From Desmospora activa DSM 45169 (GTDB lineage Bacteria > Bacillota > Bacilli > Thermoactinomycetales > DSM-45169), in NCBI RefSeq assembly GCF_003046315.1, contig NZ_PZZP01000001.1:124001-188000 (forward strand): a stretch of 64,000 nt of DNA, given 5' to 3'. Position numbers and translations under genes: made by a program. The notes beneath the pieces were generated by a model. It was not told the origin of the DNA. It made no database searches and saw nothing but the letters and a program-made list of their open reading frames with translations. Positions 1 to 9,345 of this stretch are shown here, piece by piece. Position 1 is the first letter of the stretch. Every line of letters begins with the position of its first letter.

Positions 1-1845
1 ATCACGGCGACGGCACTTTATTTGCTCGCCCTTTTGTTGGAGGGAACCGTCAATCAGGGGCTTTTGATCGGTTTCTACTTGGCCGCCATGGCAATCAGCG
101 GTTATAAAACCTTTCGCAAAGGGGTAATCAATCTTGTTCGTTTCCGCTTTACGATCGATACGTTGATGACCGTTGCTCTAATCGGGGCTATTGCCATCGG
201 AGAATGGAAAGAGGGCACCTTGGTCGCCATTCTGTTTGGATTAAACGAATATCTGGAAGGGTTAGGAATGGAACGGGCACGTCGCTCCCTGGAGAAGTTG
301 ATGCAGGTGGCGCCACGTCAGGCTACCCTAATCACAGCGAGCGGGGAGCGAGTTGTGCCCATCCAAGAGCTGAAGGCGGATGATCTCGTGCTCGTCCGAC
401 CTGGGGAAAAAATCCCTTCTGACGGGGTAGTAGCCACTGGACGCAGTTCCGTCAATGAAGCGGCCATTACCGGGGAATCCTTGCCGACGGAGAAATTGGC
501 GGGGGAGAAGGTGTTTGGAGGTAGTATCAACAACGAAGGTGTTCTCCGTATCCGGATTGAAAAAGCGTATGAGAATTCAACCATTTCCCGTATTCTGCAA
601 CTGGTCAAAGAAGCGCAAAACGCAAAAACGCCGACGGAGCAGTTTATCAATCGTTTTGCCCGTTATTACACCCCGCTTATTATGGCTCTTGCCGCCTTGG
701 TAATGACGGTGCCGCCGCTGTTTACAGGAGCTGCTTGGGGTTCGTGGATTTATCAAGGGTTGGCTGTCTTGATTGTCGGCTGCCCCTGTGCCCTAATCCT
801 CTCCTCCCCTGTTGCCAATCTCGCTGGCATTACCCGCAATGCGCGCAACGGGGTCCTGGTTAAGGGGTCCGCCCATTTGGAGCAATTGGGTAGACTGCGC
901 TCGATTGCCTTTGATAAGACAGGTACCCTGACCAAAGGTCGTCCCCATGTGGAAGAAATGGTGCAATACCATTCGGATTTTCTCAAAATTGCAGGCGCAA
1001 TTGAGAAAAACTCTTCCCATCCTCTGGCCCAGGCAGTGATCGAGAAGGTAAAAGCGGAAGGGGTGCCACTGCTGGAAGCGGAAGCGTTGGATACCCTTGT
1101 CGGTCAAGGGGTAACGGCGGTGATCGACGGGAAAGAATACTGGGCCGGAAACGAGCGGGCTCTCTCCCATTTGACCTTCCCTGCTGAGGTAGAGAGGGAT
1201 ATTAACAGGCTGAAGGAGAAGGGGTTTACCCTGGTCTTGATCGCTGATGACGAGAAAGTGCTGGGGTTGTTTGGACTCGCCGATGAGATTCGGGTAGAGA
1301 GTATCGAAGTGATTGGCGCCCTTCACGCTGCAGGGATTACAGAAACGGTCATGTTGACAGGAGACCATCCCCGTACAGCGGAAAAGGTGGCGAAAGCGAT
1401 CGGAATTACCACCGTCCATGCGAGCCTTCTCCCGGAAGACAAGGTAGCACATGTAAAAGCACTTACCGCACAGGGGAAAACCGCAATGGTCGGCGATGGG
1501 ATCAACGATTCTCCCGCCCTCGCTTCCGCCGATTTGGGCATTGCTATGGGCAAAGGGACCGACAGTGCCATTGAGATTGCCGATGTGGTTCTGATGCAGG
1601 ATCATCTGGGTAAACTGCCGGCGGCGATTCGGATCGCCCGCCGCGTTAATAAGATTATCCGGCTAAATATCACCCTCGCCCTCGGTTTAAAGCTGCTTGC
1701 GCTGTTATTGACCATCCCCGGCTGGCTCACCCTGTGGATCGCCATCCTGTCCGATATGGGGGCGACGATTTTGGTTACAGTGATCAGTCTGAGCATCCTG
1801 TGGCAACGAAAGCAGACTAAAACCACTACAACTGCTTTGTTTTAA
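1..1845 (+). CDS. cadA: Zn/Cd/Pb-exporting P1B-type ATPase, 5' end outside window
   Basis: Membrane pump that uses ATP to export soft divalent metals. The frame is open from base 1, so the N-terminal metal-binding domain and first helices lie upstream. Counted from the TTG at 22, the CPC metal-site motif is at residue 254 and the phosphorylated Asp of DKTGT at 298. The TGES actuator motif, the SSHP motif of the nucleotide domain and GDGINDSPALA are also present. A Lys in the NITLALGLK helix and the DMG motif in the last helix are the marks of the Zn/Cd/Pb subgroup (P1B-2) rather than the copper pumps. It stands alone here and is followed by a hairpin terminator. Whether it is CadA- or ZosA-like cannot be decided. 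Confidence 0.93.
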   Translation: MTATALYLLALLLEGTVNQGLLIGFYLAAMAISGYKTFRKGVINLVRFRFTIDTLMTVALIGAIAIGEWKEGTLVAILFGLNEYLEGLGMERARRSLEKLMQVAPRQATLITASGERVVPIQELKADDLVLVRPGEKIPSDGVVATGRSSVNEAAITGESLPTEKLAGEKVFGGSINNEGVLRIRIEKAYENSTISRILQLVKEAQNAKTPTEQFINRFARYYTPLIMALAALVMTVPPLFTGAAWGSWIYQGLAVLIVGCPCALILSSPVANLAGITRNARNGVLVKGSAHLEQLGRLRSIAFDKTGTLTKGRPHVEEMVQYHSDFLKIAGAIEKNSSHPLAQAVIEKVKAEGVPLLEAEALDTLVGQGVTAVIDGKEYWAGNERALSHLTFPAEVERDINRLKEKGFTLVLIADDEKVLGLFGLADEIRVESIEVIGALHAAGITETVMLTGDHPRTAEKVAKAIGITTVHASLLPEDKVAHVKALTAQGKTAMVGDGINDSPALASADLGIAMGKGTDSAIEIADVVLMQDHLGKLPAAIRIARRVNKIIRLNITLALGLKLLALLLTIPGWLTLWIAILSDMGATILVTVISLSILWQRKQTKTTTTALF

Positions 1846-1974
1846 GGCAACACCCCCTATTGAACCGACTGCATCGATAGAAGGGAAAGGTGTAGTAGCA
1901 GAGGTTGAGAGCCCCGCTTATAGGGATTTGAGGCCAATGGAAGGCGGAATGCAGGTCTAATTTGTGGTCAAACT

Positions 1975-2008
1975 GAAAGTCCCGCTTATGGGGCTTATTT
2001 CTTTTTTG
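1975..2008 (+). terminator. Rho-independent terminator after the P-type ATPase
   Basis: The stem AAGTCCC/GGGGCTT (one T-G pair) with loop GCTTAT is followed by a T-rich stretch. A similar CCCCGCTTATAGGG motif lies 70 bases upstream. Confidence 0.55.
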
Positions 2009-2061
2009 TGCGGAAATAATAAAAAGTATATAGCACATCCCCATTCTGGAGAAATGCAACC

Positions 2062-2280
2062 ATGAAAATATGGCTCATCTATGGGTTTTTGGCTGTGGCG
2101 GTTTTTTCGGCCGCTATGGTGACCAATCTGTTGTTGGGGTTGGATTGGCCTGCCGCTGTGACAAAACTGAACAACAATTTTATCGCCTTGGAAAAAATGG
2201 AGAAAGGGATATTGATGATTTTGGTAGTCGTGCTGGTTCTCACCCCGATCCTTTCCCAGATTCGCTCGTCCCGATCGTAA
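2062..2280 (+). CDS. Small two-helix membrane protein; possible germinant-receptor D-type subunit
   Basis: 72 residues with two hydrophobic segments (about 3-26 and 49-66) joined by a short polar loop. ATG at 2062 follows a GGAG ribosome binding site at normal spacing. It converges on the gerA operon and overlaps the last 41 bases of the gerAB-like gene. In other spore formers, gerA-type operons often carry a small two-helix D subunit (yfkS in yfkQRST is an example). Size, topology and position fit that role, but the opposite orientation is unusual. The sequence is too short for a firm family call, so the D-subunit role is inference. Confidence 0.6.
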   Translation: MKIWLIYGFLAVAVFSAAMVTNLLLGLDWPAAVTKLNNNFIALEKMEKGILMILVVVLVLTPILSQIRSSRS

Positions 2281-3364
2281 GCGGTTTTTTGCGATTCCGG
2301 ATCAGGGATACGACCCATAAAAGAAGTGGGATCAGGATCGTAAAGGGCAAATGAATATACGGAATGACGACCCATCCCGCTTCCATATGCTCCGTAAAGC
2401 TATCCGCTACGATCCAGCCTAAAAGCAGGATCGCGACTCCCACCGGAAACACCAACCGGTTTTTCGGCATGTTAGCCAGATCGGCCAAACCGATTAACGC
2501 GCTATAAAAGTAAAGGGCGATCCGAAAAAACACCCCGTTGATCAAAATGAAGACAGAGATGATCTCCATGTTTTGGAAAACATCCGCTACATTGATGATA
2601 TTGACCATGGTCAGCAGCGGAAAGGTGGACCGCACCGCAAGATCGGCACCCAACACCGCGATCGTGAGGACGGCCATAAGGGAATGGAGAATACCACTAA
2701 AGATGACTGCCCACAGACCCATTTTTATTACGGACTGGGGTCGGTTTACATAGGGGAGAATCATCGTAAATACGATGATCTCAGCAAAAGGGATAATGTG
2801 GTAAGGAAGAGCGAGTTTCAACACGGCTGTCCATCCATTTTCCAACATGGGTTGCAGACGATCGGTATCTACAATCCCAGAGGCAAATATTAACATCACC
2901 GCAAACGCGCCGAATAGCATGATGACAACAAAATAGATTTCTCCTAGCCGTGCCACCACTTCGATTCCTAGATAAAGGACGTAGATGAGGACCAGCATCA
3001 TCAGCACCATGGTGATTAACAACGGTAAGTTCTCCATGGTGGACAGGATGAGAAGGTCAGCTAGATCCCGTAAATTCCGAGCTGCCCCGTACAGGAAATA
3101 GATGATGTACAGATAGCCCAGTAGCGTTCCCAAGGGCTTGCCGAGAATGATTCGGGCATATCCCGTGAGGGGAAGGGTCGGATATCGATGGTGAAAGTAG
3201 ATGTAAAGCGGGATCAATGGAAGGCAAATGGTCATGCCGAGCAGGATGGTCAACCAAGCGTCCTGTTCTGCCTTTGTCCACAGTCCCACGACCAAAGAGG
3301 TTCCAACGATATGCAAAACGACCAAGGTAAAAAACTGGTAAAGGTCGATTTTTGCTTTTTCCAA
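2240..3364 (-). CDS. gerAB: Spore germination permease, GerAB family
   Basis: 374 residues with about ten hydrophobic helices and the N-terminal pattern of spore permeases of the amino-acid/polyamine/organocation type. In the GerA-type receptor this subunit binds the germinant in the inner spore membrane. It is the third gene of the operon (AA, AC, AB order, as in yfkQRST), starting 7 bases after the gerAC stop. Its 3' end overlaps the convergent small membrane gene. No germinant can be inferred. Expression in the forespore is known for the family; no sigma-G promoter was identified with confidence. Confidence 0.93.
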   Translation of the reverse strand: MEKAKIDLYQFFTLVVLHIVGTSLVVGLWTKAEQDAWLTILLGMTICLPLIPLYIYFHHRYPTLPLTGYARIILGKPLGTLLGYLYIIYFLYGAARNLRDLADLLILSTMENLPLLITMVLMMLVLIYVLYLGIEVVARLGEIYFVVIMLFGAFAVMLIFASGIVDTDRLQPMLENGWTAVLKLALPYHIIPFAEIIVFTMILPYVNRPQSVIKMGLWAVIFSGILHSLMAVLTIAVLGADLAVRSTFPLLTMVNIINVADVFQNMEIISVFILINGVFFRIALYFYSALIGLADLANMPKNRLVFPVGVAILLLGWIVADSFTEHMEAGWVVIPYIHLPFTILIPLLLWVVSLIRNRKKPLTIGTSESGKGSG

Positions 3365-3370
3365 GAATGT

Positions 3371-4570
3371 TCACCCCTTCTTTTTCACACGGTTCGATAT
3401 CAACCCTGTACCGCGTAGCAATGCTTCCACCTCAACAACGACATCACTTTCGGCGAATCGGTTGTTCCAGTTCTTTTTCAGTTTATCCCATTTTTTGGGA
3501 TCGGAGCGATGGACGGCCTCACCAAAGCCGAAAATATCGCTTTTATGTTTTTGGGCCACTTTTACTGCTGCTTCTATGTCCTTTTTGATCGCTTGGGCGG
3601 TCCGTTCTTCCAATCGCTCAATGATTGCTCGATTATCTAAGTCAGCTGCACAGTGCACCTCCGCAACTTTTCCTTCTGTACGGATCTTGATGTGAAAACG
3701 TGGCTTTTTCCCATCGATTTCCGGCTCTAGTTTGGATTGTGCACGCAGTATTTCGATATTGATCGGTTCGGGTTTGTTTTGGGGGCAATCGATAACGACA
3801 ATGGTTGAGCTAACTTTATTGAGAGCCCAGGTCAAGCCACGAGACTCCGATTCTCTCATCCAATGTTTGAGCCGGTCTCCTTTGAAGATTGCCATTCCGT
3901 TTAAGTCGATATGGGCGGGCGGAGCGGAGTTGGTTATATTGGTATCCTTAGCCCCCTCATTCGGATTGCCTTTTAATTCGACTCCGCCAATGGCGGGTTC
4001 CATCCCGGCACTGGCAATCGCATGGGCGGCATCCATTGCATTGATGGCAACATCTTCTCCCCACAATTCTTCTCCCATTGCCACCTGCTGCGATAATCGC
4101 AATGCCGAGATCTTTTGAATAGGGGTTAAGACTTTAAGAATGTTTTCCGCTGTGTCGTCCTTGGCAATGAGTAACTGTGCGTTCCAACGAAATTTATCAT
4201 CCCGTTCGATCAAATCCATAATTTTTGTAATCCCTTCTTCTCGGGCCGCTTTCTCCCCGATTACCAGTATTTTTACATGGGGAGTCAAAATCCGGCGCGA
4301 GATTTTCTGAGCCGTTTTACGGTTGGCGACACCCAGCGTCGGTCCCGTTGTGGAAAAGGTATTGATCGGGGCTGCCGATCCTCCCCCTCCCTGTGGAGAG
4401 ACACCGGATGGATTGACTTCTTGGTAGGTAACCCGGTACAATCCCGGTTTGATCAGATCGACCCCGATGCCGACCATAATTCCCAGTTCGTTTAGTTCAC
4501 GTCGCCCCCAGCAACCGGTTGTCAGCATCGAGACGACCACGATGACTGTAATCCACCTTTTAAGAATCAC
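3371..4570 (-). CDS. gerAC: Germination lipoprotein, Ger(x)C family
   Basis: About 399 residues. The start chosen is GTG at 4570, two bases after the gerAA stop, behind the GGTGAG-type ribosome binding site. A longer open frame would begin inside gerAA. It opens with a lipoprotein signal ending in the lipobox LTTGC, followed by the family hallmark WGRRELNELG. The mature protein is the soluble C subunit anchored to the outer face of the inner spore membrane. It lies between gerAA and gerAB with almost no intergenic space, so the three subunits are co-transcribed. Confidence 0.92.
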   Translation of the reverse strand: MILKRWITVIVVVSMLTTGCWGRRELNELGIMVGIGVDLIKPGLYRVTYQEVNPSGVSPQGGGGSAAPINTFSTTGPTLGVANRKTAQKISRRILTPHVKILVIGEKAAREEGITKIMDLIERDDKFRWNAQLLIAKDDTAENILKVLTPIQKISALRLSQQVAMGEELWGEDVAINAMDAAHAIASAGMEPAIGGVELKGNPNEGAKDTNITNSAPPAHIDLNGMAIFKGDRLKHWMRESESRGLTWALNKVSSTIVVIDCPQNKPEPINIEILRAQSKLEPEIDGKKPRFHIKIRTEGKVAEVHCAADLDNRAIIERLEERTAQAIKKDIEAAVKVAQKHKSDIFGFGEAVHRSDPKKWDKLKKNWNNRFAESDVVVEVEALLRGTGLISNRVKKKG

Positions 4571-4571
4571 A

Positions 4572-6161
4572 TTACTCACCGTCCTTTGGCTCTTTCGAGG
4601 GAGTCGGGCGTAAATCATCCGCCATTCGGATCGGTTTTTCGTGGATCGATTTGGGACGCCGGATCATGGACCACCATGGAACACGGAATACGGTGTCCTT
4701 TTGGTCTGCCAAGACAAAAGGGGCAAGCGGCGATAAATAAGGGACTCCGAAGGAACGAAGGCTACACAGATGGGCTAGAACCGCGGTGATCAACAATAAA
4801 ATGCCGTATAAACCAAAGGAAGCTCCAGCCACCATGAACAGAAAGCGCAGCAGGCGGGCGGGAATGGCAAAACCGTAGGAAGGGGCGGTAAAACTGGCGA
4901 TAGCGGTGATGGCTACCACGATTACCATCGCTGCTGAGACCAAGCCCGCTCGAACCGCCGCTTCACCCAATACAATCGCTCCAACAATGGATACGGCTTG
5001 ACCCACAGGGCGGGGCAAACGGATTCCTGCTTCCCGCATCACTTCAAACATCACTTCCATGACGAGTGCCTCGATAAAAGCGGGAAAGGGAATCGCCTCC
5101 CGTTGGGCTGCCAGGCTGATCAAAAACGGGGTGGGTAGCATTCCCTGGTGATAGGTGGTTACTGCGATATAAAGCGCAGGCAACAACATGGAAATCGTAA
5201 AGGATAGATAGCGAACAAACCGTAAAAAAATGCTGAGATTAAAGTTTTGATAGTAATCCTCCGGCGTTTGAAAAAATTGCACCAAAATCGTCGGCACAAC
5301 TAACACGAAAGGGGTGCCATCCACTAAGATGGCGACCCGTCCTTCCAATAAATTTCCGGCGATGACATCAGGTCTTTCCGATGCGTATACAGTCGGAAAA
5401 GGAGAAAAGGTGGCGTCCCGGATCAGGTCTTCGATATATCCTGACTCTAGTACACCATCGATTTCGATTTGATCCAGCCGTTGCCGGACTTCCGCTACCA
5501 GCTTTTCGTCTACTATACCGTTGATGTACATAATGGCGACGTCAGTCTGTGTTTCTTTTCCGATCTGCCTCGTTTCCAGTCGCAGACGCGGACTTTTTAT
5601 CCGTCGCCGAACCAGGGCGGTATTGGTGCGGATCAATTCGGTGAAGCTGTCCCGAGGGCCACGGACAGAGGCTTGGGAACTGGGTTCCTCGACCGCCCTC
5701 TTTTCTCCCCCTTTCGTCGCACAGCGAAAAGCTTCATTCCAACCGTCCATCAGAATAGCCGTTTCTCCGGATAAAATGCTTAATAACAATTGGTCCCAAT
5801 CATGAACCGCTTTTATTTCACCGATCGCTAAGATGCGTGTCTTTACCCGTGCAAAGGTGTTTTCCGGTGTCGTGCGGTGGTAACTTTCGGATTCCAACAG
5901 CATGGATTTCATAATAAGATCGCCGATTCGATCACTGTTGACCAATCCATCGATATATACCAATGCAAACGGAATGGGTTTGTCACCCTTCGATTGGAAT
6001 TGGCGAATGACCAGATCGGTGCTCTCACCCAGTTCTTCACGGATTTTTTCCAGATTGGCGTGCAAGTCATGGAAAAGCGTGGGTTGATTACTGTGAACCG
6101 AATCTTGCTGTCGATGATTTCTCCGTTTGCGGCGACGTTCCCGCCGACCGTTTGAACGCAC
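4572..6161 (-). CDS. gerAA: Spore germination protein, GerAA family
   Basis: 529 residues starting at GTG 6161 behind GAGGAG. It has a very basic N-terminus (RRERRRKRR), a large cytoplasmic N-terminal domain to about residue 300, then four or five membrane helices and a soluble tail. GerAA homologues assemble into a pentameric ion channel that opens when the receptor senses a germinant. The conserved family stretches around VYIDGLV, the REAGIRLPRPVGQAVSIVGA region and SFTAPSYGFAIP are present. It is the first gene of the operon. With the AB and AC subunits next to it, this is a complete receptor. Confidence 0.94.
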   Translation of the reverse strand: MRSNGRRERRRKRRNHRQQDSVHSNQPTLFHDLHANLEKIREELGESTDLVIRQFQSKGDKPIPFALVYIDGLVNSDRIGDLIMKSMLLESESYHRTTPENTFARVKTRILAIGEIKAVHDWDQLLLSILSGETAILMDGWNEAFRCATKGGEKRAVEEPSSQASVRGPRDSFTELIRTNTALVRRRIKSPRLRLETRQIGKETQTDVAIMYINGIVDEKLVAEVRQRLDQIEIDGVLESGYIEDLIRDATFSPFPTVYASERPDVIAGNLLEGRVAILVDGTPFVLVVPTILVQFFQTPEDYYQNFNLSIFLRFVRYLSFTISMLLPALYIAVTTYHQGMLPTPFLISLAAQREAIPFPAFIEALVMEVMFEVMREAGIRLPRPVGQAVSIVGAIVLGEAAVRAGLVSAAMVIVVAITAIASFTAPSYGFAIPARLLRFLFMVAGASFGLYGILLLITAVLAHLCSLRSFGVPYLSPLAPFVLADQKDTVFRVPWWSMIRRPKSIHEKPIRMADDLRPTPSKEPKDGE

Positions 6162-6243
6162 TTAAATCGCTCCTCGCCTGTTGATCCCGTTTATTGTCTT
6201 CCATATCATTCTTCTTTAAACATCGACCCTCGATTTAGGTGAT

Positions 6244-6277
6244 AAATAAAAAAAGCCGTGCGGATAAACCGCACGGC
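6244..6277 (-). terminator. Strong minus-strand terminator with no recognised gene in front of it
   Basis: A perfect 9-bp stem GCCGTGCGG/CCGCACGGC is followed, reading leftwards, by seven U and more. It lies upstream of gerAA and downstream (minus strand) of about 190 bases without an annotated minus-strand gene. That interval holds a 30-codon open frame without a standard start codon (about 6302-6394). Confidence 0.7.
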
Positions 6278-6470
6278 CAAATCCATCTAACGATTATAAA
6301 CTGGAGCGAAGCTTCGTTCGATAACCCCATGTCAAGGAGTAATATCCATCGTCATTAATTTGTCCTCTGATGTTTGCCCATTTCCCTCATTTGTATGCTA
6401 ACATTTACTAACAATAACAATCAACAAAAAATATTGATTTTTTTATATTTTAATAAAGGGGCTGTGAGAA

Positions 6471-6938
6471 ATGCGCAATATTTTTATTCTAGTCCTGATC
6501 TTGTCGATGATGATCGGATGTCAATCTGAAGAAGTTTTTCATGGGGATGTGGATGGAGTGAGTTATGGTGTTGACGGTTTAAGTTTTAATGTGAAAAACG
6601 GGGACACGGAAAAGAAAGTTCGATTAGCTTTGGTTCAACTTCCAAAAGATGAAGTGTTAGAAAGAGAGATGGGACGGAAAGCGTTTAATTCCTATAAAGG
6701 CCACACGGTTACAGCGACGATTATTGACTCCGCCAAAGAGAAGTATCTATCAGCCCCCGCTTTTTTAACGCTGGATGATCAAGATATCGCCATTCCATTG
6801 ATTGAAGAGGGCTACTTACGAGTAGACGAAGACTCTAAATATGCAGAGAAGTATCCAGAAAAAGTGAAAGCGTATCTGGATGCACAAGAGGTCGCTCAAA
6901 AAAATGAGCTTGGGATATGGGGAGCGGATGAAAACTAA
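6471..6938 (+). CDS. Lipoprotein with degenerate staphylococcal-nuclease-like fold
   Basis: 155 residues with a lipoprotein signal ending in MMIGC (Cys17), so it should be tethered to the outer membrane face. The remainder follows the SNase pattern: a KVRLALVQLP strand, a GRKAFNSYKGHTV helix, and the closing YLDAQEVAQKNELGIWG helix and motif. The active-site signature is poor. The usual D-TPE segment reads VQLPKDE, and the D-YGR segment with the catalytic Arg is missing (AKEKYLSAP). Nuclease activity is therefore doubtful; a binding role is possible. It shares a bidirectional terminator with pckA. Confidence 0.72.
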   Translation: MRNIFILVLILSMMIGCQSEEVFHGDVDGVSYGVDGLSFNVKNGDTEKKVRLALVQLPKDEVLEREMGRKAFNSYKGHTVTATIIDSAKEKYLSAPAFLTLDDQDIAIPLIEEGYLRVDEDSKYAEKYPEKVKAYLDAQEVAQKNELGIWGADEN

Positions 6939-6975
6939 AGGATTCAGTGCTTGAAAGCACTGAATCCTTATTTGA
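6937..6975. terminator. Bidirectional terminator between the SNase-like gene and pckA
   Basis: An 11-bp perfect stem, GGATTCAGTGC/GCACTGAATCC, is flanked by AAAACTAAA on the left and TTATTT on the right. It serves both converging genes. Confidence 0.8.
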
Positions 6976-6982
6976 AGCTGGT

Positions 6983-8566
6983 TTAACTTTTTACAGTGGG
7001 CCCTGCGTTTTGAATCGTTTCACTTACATCCGTAAACCGAGCGAAGTTTTCTTGGAAGCGATGAGCCAGTTCCTGCGCTTTTTGGTCATAGGCGGTCGGG
7101 TCAGCCCAGGTGCGACGGGGTTGCAGGATGTTCGCAGGAACGCCGGGGCAAGAGTCGGGTACATAGACGCCGAACACCGGATCAGGGGTGAAAGTGGCCT
7201 GATCGAGGCTGCCGTTGAGAGCGGCTTTTACCATCGCACGGGTGTGGGCCAGTTTCATGCGCTCCCCGACACCGTAGGCGCCACCAGACCAGCCGGTGTT
7301 GACCAGGTAAACCCTGGCGCGGTGACGAGCGATCTTTTCACCCAACATTTCTGCGTATACCTTGGCCGGCCGCGGTAAAAAAGGTGCTCCAAAACAGGTG
7401 GAGAAGGTGGCTTCCGGTTCCGTCACTCCCCGTTCGGTACCGGCCAGTTTGCTGGTGTAGCCGGATAAAAAGTGGTACATGGCTTGTTCCGGTGTCAGTT
7501 TGGCAATGGGAGGGAGTACACCGAAGGCGTCGGCAGTTAAAAATAAGATCGTCTCCGGGTGCCCCCCTACACCGGGGATGCGAGCGCCGGGGATATGTTC
7601 CACCGGATAGGCGGCCCGAGTGTTTTCCGTGAGCGTGTTACTGCTGTAATCGGCCACACCACGGTGATCGACGGTGACATTTTCTAATACGGTTCCAAAC
7701 TGAATCGCATTCCAGATCTGGGGTTCTTTCTCTTGAGACAACCCGATGCATTTGGCATAACAGCCGCCCTCAATGTTAAAGATCCCATTGTCAGACCAAC
7801 CGTGCTCGTCATCCCCGATCAATTGCCGTTCGGGGTCGGCGGACAGTGTAGTTTTTCCTGTGCCCGACAGCCCAAAGAAGAGAGCGGTGTCACCAGTAGG
7901 ACCCCGGTTAGCGGAACAGTGCATCGGCAAGACACCTTGTTGCGGCAACAGATAGTTCATGACGCTAAAAATCGACTTTTTCATTTCACCGGCGTAGCGG
8001 GTGCCGCCGATCAGGATGATACGACGTTCTAAGCTGACGGCGATAAATGTTTCCGAGCGGGTTCCGTCTTTCTCCGGATCGGCCATAAAGCCGGGCGCAC
8101 TGATGACGGTAAACGCGGGTTGATGTTCTTTTAGCTCTTGATCTGTTGGGCGGACAAACAGCTGTCGCACAAACAGATTATGCCAGGCATATTCATTGAT
8201 GACGCGCAACGGCAAACGAAAGTGAGGATCATTACCGGCATAACCGTCAAAGATGAAAACTTCTTTTGCGGACAAATAATGTTGCACCCGCTCCAATAAA
8301 CGGTCAAAGACGGCCGGTTGCATCGGGCGATTGACACTGCCCCACTCAATCTGATCGTGACTGGACGGTTCGTCCACCAGATATTTGTCCTTGGGGGAGC
8401 GGCCCGTATATTTTCCGGTGGTAGCCAAAAAGGCCCCTGTGGAAGTAAGGGTTCCCTCCCCACGACGAAGCGCTTGTTCAACCAATTGAGACGTTGACAG
8501 ATTTGAGTGGATCAATCCTTGAAATGACCAATCGACGGAGTTGTTTACGGAAACCTCGGTACCCAT
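6983..8566 (-). CDS. pckA: Phosphoenolpyruvate carboxykinase (ATP)
   Basis: 527 residues, normal length for the bacterial ATP-dependent enzyme, which converts oxaloacetate plus ATP to phosphoenolpyruvate and CO2 in gluconeogenesis. The kinase-1a P-loop [11 protein letters not shown], the PEPCK signature around the CSANRG segment, and the metal-site motif GDDEHGW are intact. It is a single gene. A perfect palindrome TATTGATCAATA (8615-8626) sits in its 5' leader and could bind a regulator; pckA is under catabolite control in Bacillus, but nothing here identifies the factor. Confidence 0.97.
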   Translation of the reverse strand: MGTEVSVNNSVDWSFQGLIHSNLSTSQLVEQALRRGEGTLTSTGAFLATTGKYTGRSPKDKYLVDEPSSHDQIEWGSVNRPMQPAVFDRLLERVQHYLSAKEVFIFDGYAGNDPHFRLPLRVINEYAWHNLFVRQLFVRPTDQELKEHQPAFTVISAPGFMADPEKDGTRSETFIAVSLERRIILIGGTRYAGEMKKSIFSVMNYLLPQQGVLPMHCSANRGPTGDTALFFGLSGTGKTTLSADPERQLIGDDEHGWSDNGIFNIEGGCYAKCIGLSQEKEPQIWNAIQFGTVLENVTVDHRGVADYSSNTLTENTRAAYPVEHIPGARIPGVGGHPETILFLTADAFGVLPPIAKLTPEQAMYHFLSGYTSKLAGTERGVTEPEATFSTCFGAPFLPRPAKVYAEMLGEKIARHRARVYLVNTGWSGGAYGVGERMKLAHTRAMVKAALNGSLDQATFTPDPVFGVYVPDSCPGVPANILQPRRTWADPTAYDQKAQELAHRFQENFARFTDVSETIQNAGPTVKS

Positions 8567-8614
8567 CAGTCCATCCTTTCTTTTGCGTTACATTATTGGT
8601 ATGATAATGTTCTA

Positions 8615-8626
8615 TATTGATCAATA
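8615..8626. promoter_or_regulatory. Palindrome in the pckA upstream region
   Basis: A perfect 12-bp inverted repeat TATTGATCAATA lies between a possible TATACT -10 element (minus strand, about 8637-8642) and the pckA start codon. An operator role is a guess from symmetry and position. Confidence 0.3.
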
Positions 8627-8716
8627 CGATGAAAAGAGTATAACACATTTGCTGTTATATTGGAAATAGGATGGACTAATCGTAAAAAGGGAGTATGGGG
8701 TTGGATTCTTTCCCCA

Positions 8717-8745
8717 TTGACTTCATCCGCAATAAGTGGTATCTT
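8717..8745 (+). promoter_or_regulatory. Probable vegetative promoter for the S1-domain gene
   Basis: TTGACT, 17 bases, then TATCTT, ending 34 bases before the start codon. Confidence 0.5.
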
Positions 8746-8779
8746 CATACAGAATGAATACCTTAGCGGGAGTGTTTGA

Positions 8780-9151
8780 ATGAGTCAGCTAGCGGAAGGA
8801 GCCGTCGTAAGCGGAGAAGTCGTCGCAATAAAACCCTTTGGGGCTTTTGTCAAGTTGGAATCAGGGGAGACTGGTCTAATTCATATTTCCCAAATCTCCG
8901 CCAAATTTGTGGAGAAAGTGGAAGATGAATTATCCATGGGGGATACCGTGAAGGCAAAGGTGCTTTCCATCGATCCATCCGGAAAAATCTCCCTCTCCAT
9001 CAAAGCACTCAGCGACGACCGTCCTCGCGGCCCTCGTGGACGCCGCGGACGCGGAGGCGCGCCGGATTTTGAGGACATGATGAAAAAATGGATGAAAAGC
9101 AGCGAAGAGCGTTTAAGTGCATTGGCGGCCAAACAAAAAAAGGGGCGCTAA
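8780..9151 (+). CDS. S1-domain RNA-binding protein (YugI/GSP13-YabR type)
   Basis: 123 residues. Residues 5-75 form one S1 OB-fold (GAVVSGEVVAIKPFGAFVKLESGETGL-type start, continuing to GKISLSIK). Next come an Arg/Gly-rich basic patch (RGPRGRRGRGG) and a helical tail. Such small S1 proteins associate with ribosomes or polynucleotide phosphorylase in Firmicutes. It has its own promoter and ribosome binding site (GGGAG). It lies upstream of the kinase cluster but is separated by about 190 bases containing another promoter, so no functional link is implied. Confidence 0.88.
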   Translation: MSQLAEGAVVSGEVVAIKPFGAFVKLESGETGLIHISQISAKFVEKVEDELSMGDTVKAKVLSIDPSGKISLSIKALSDDRPRGPRGRRGRGGAPDFEDMMKKWMKSSEERLSALAAKQKKGR

Positions 9152-9222
9152 GCGTTTGTGCGCTTGGATAAAGGGGCATCTTCCGGTACTTTCGGGAGGT
9201 GTTTTTTATTGCGCTCAACAAA

Positions 9223-9314
9223 TTGATTGTTTTTTGAATTGGGATAAAATGATAGAATCAATAAGCACCACTCTTTATCAACAGAAAATCATCCCATGTT
9301 GTTCTGCAACATGG
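9223..9314 (+). promoter_or_regulatory. Promoter and leader hairpin of kinase 1
   Basis: TTGATT (9223-9228), 16 bases, TAAAAT (9245-9250). The leader then carries a perfect hairpin CCATGTTG/CAACATGG (9294-9314) 31 bases before the GTG start. Confidence 0.45.
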
Positions 9315-9345
9315 ATGGATTCATACGCAAGAAAGGTGGATGCCG

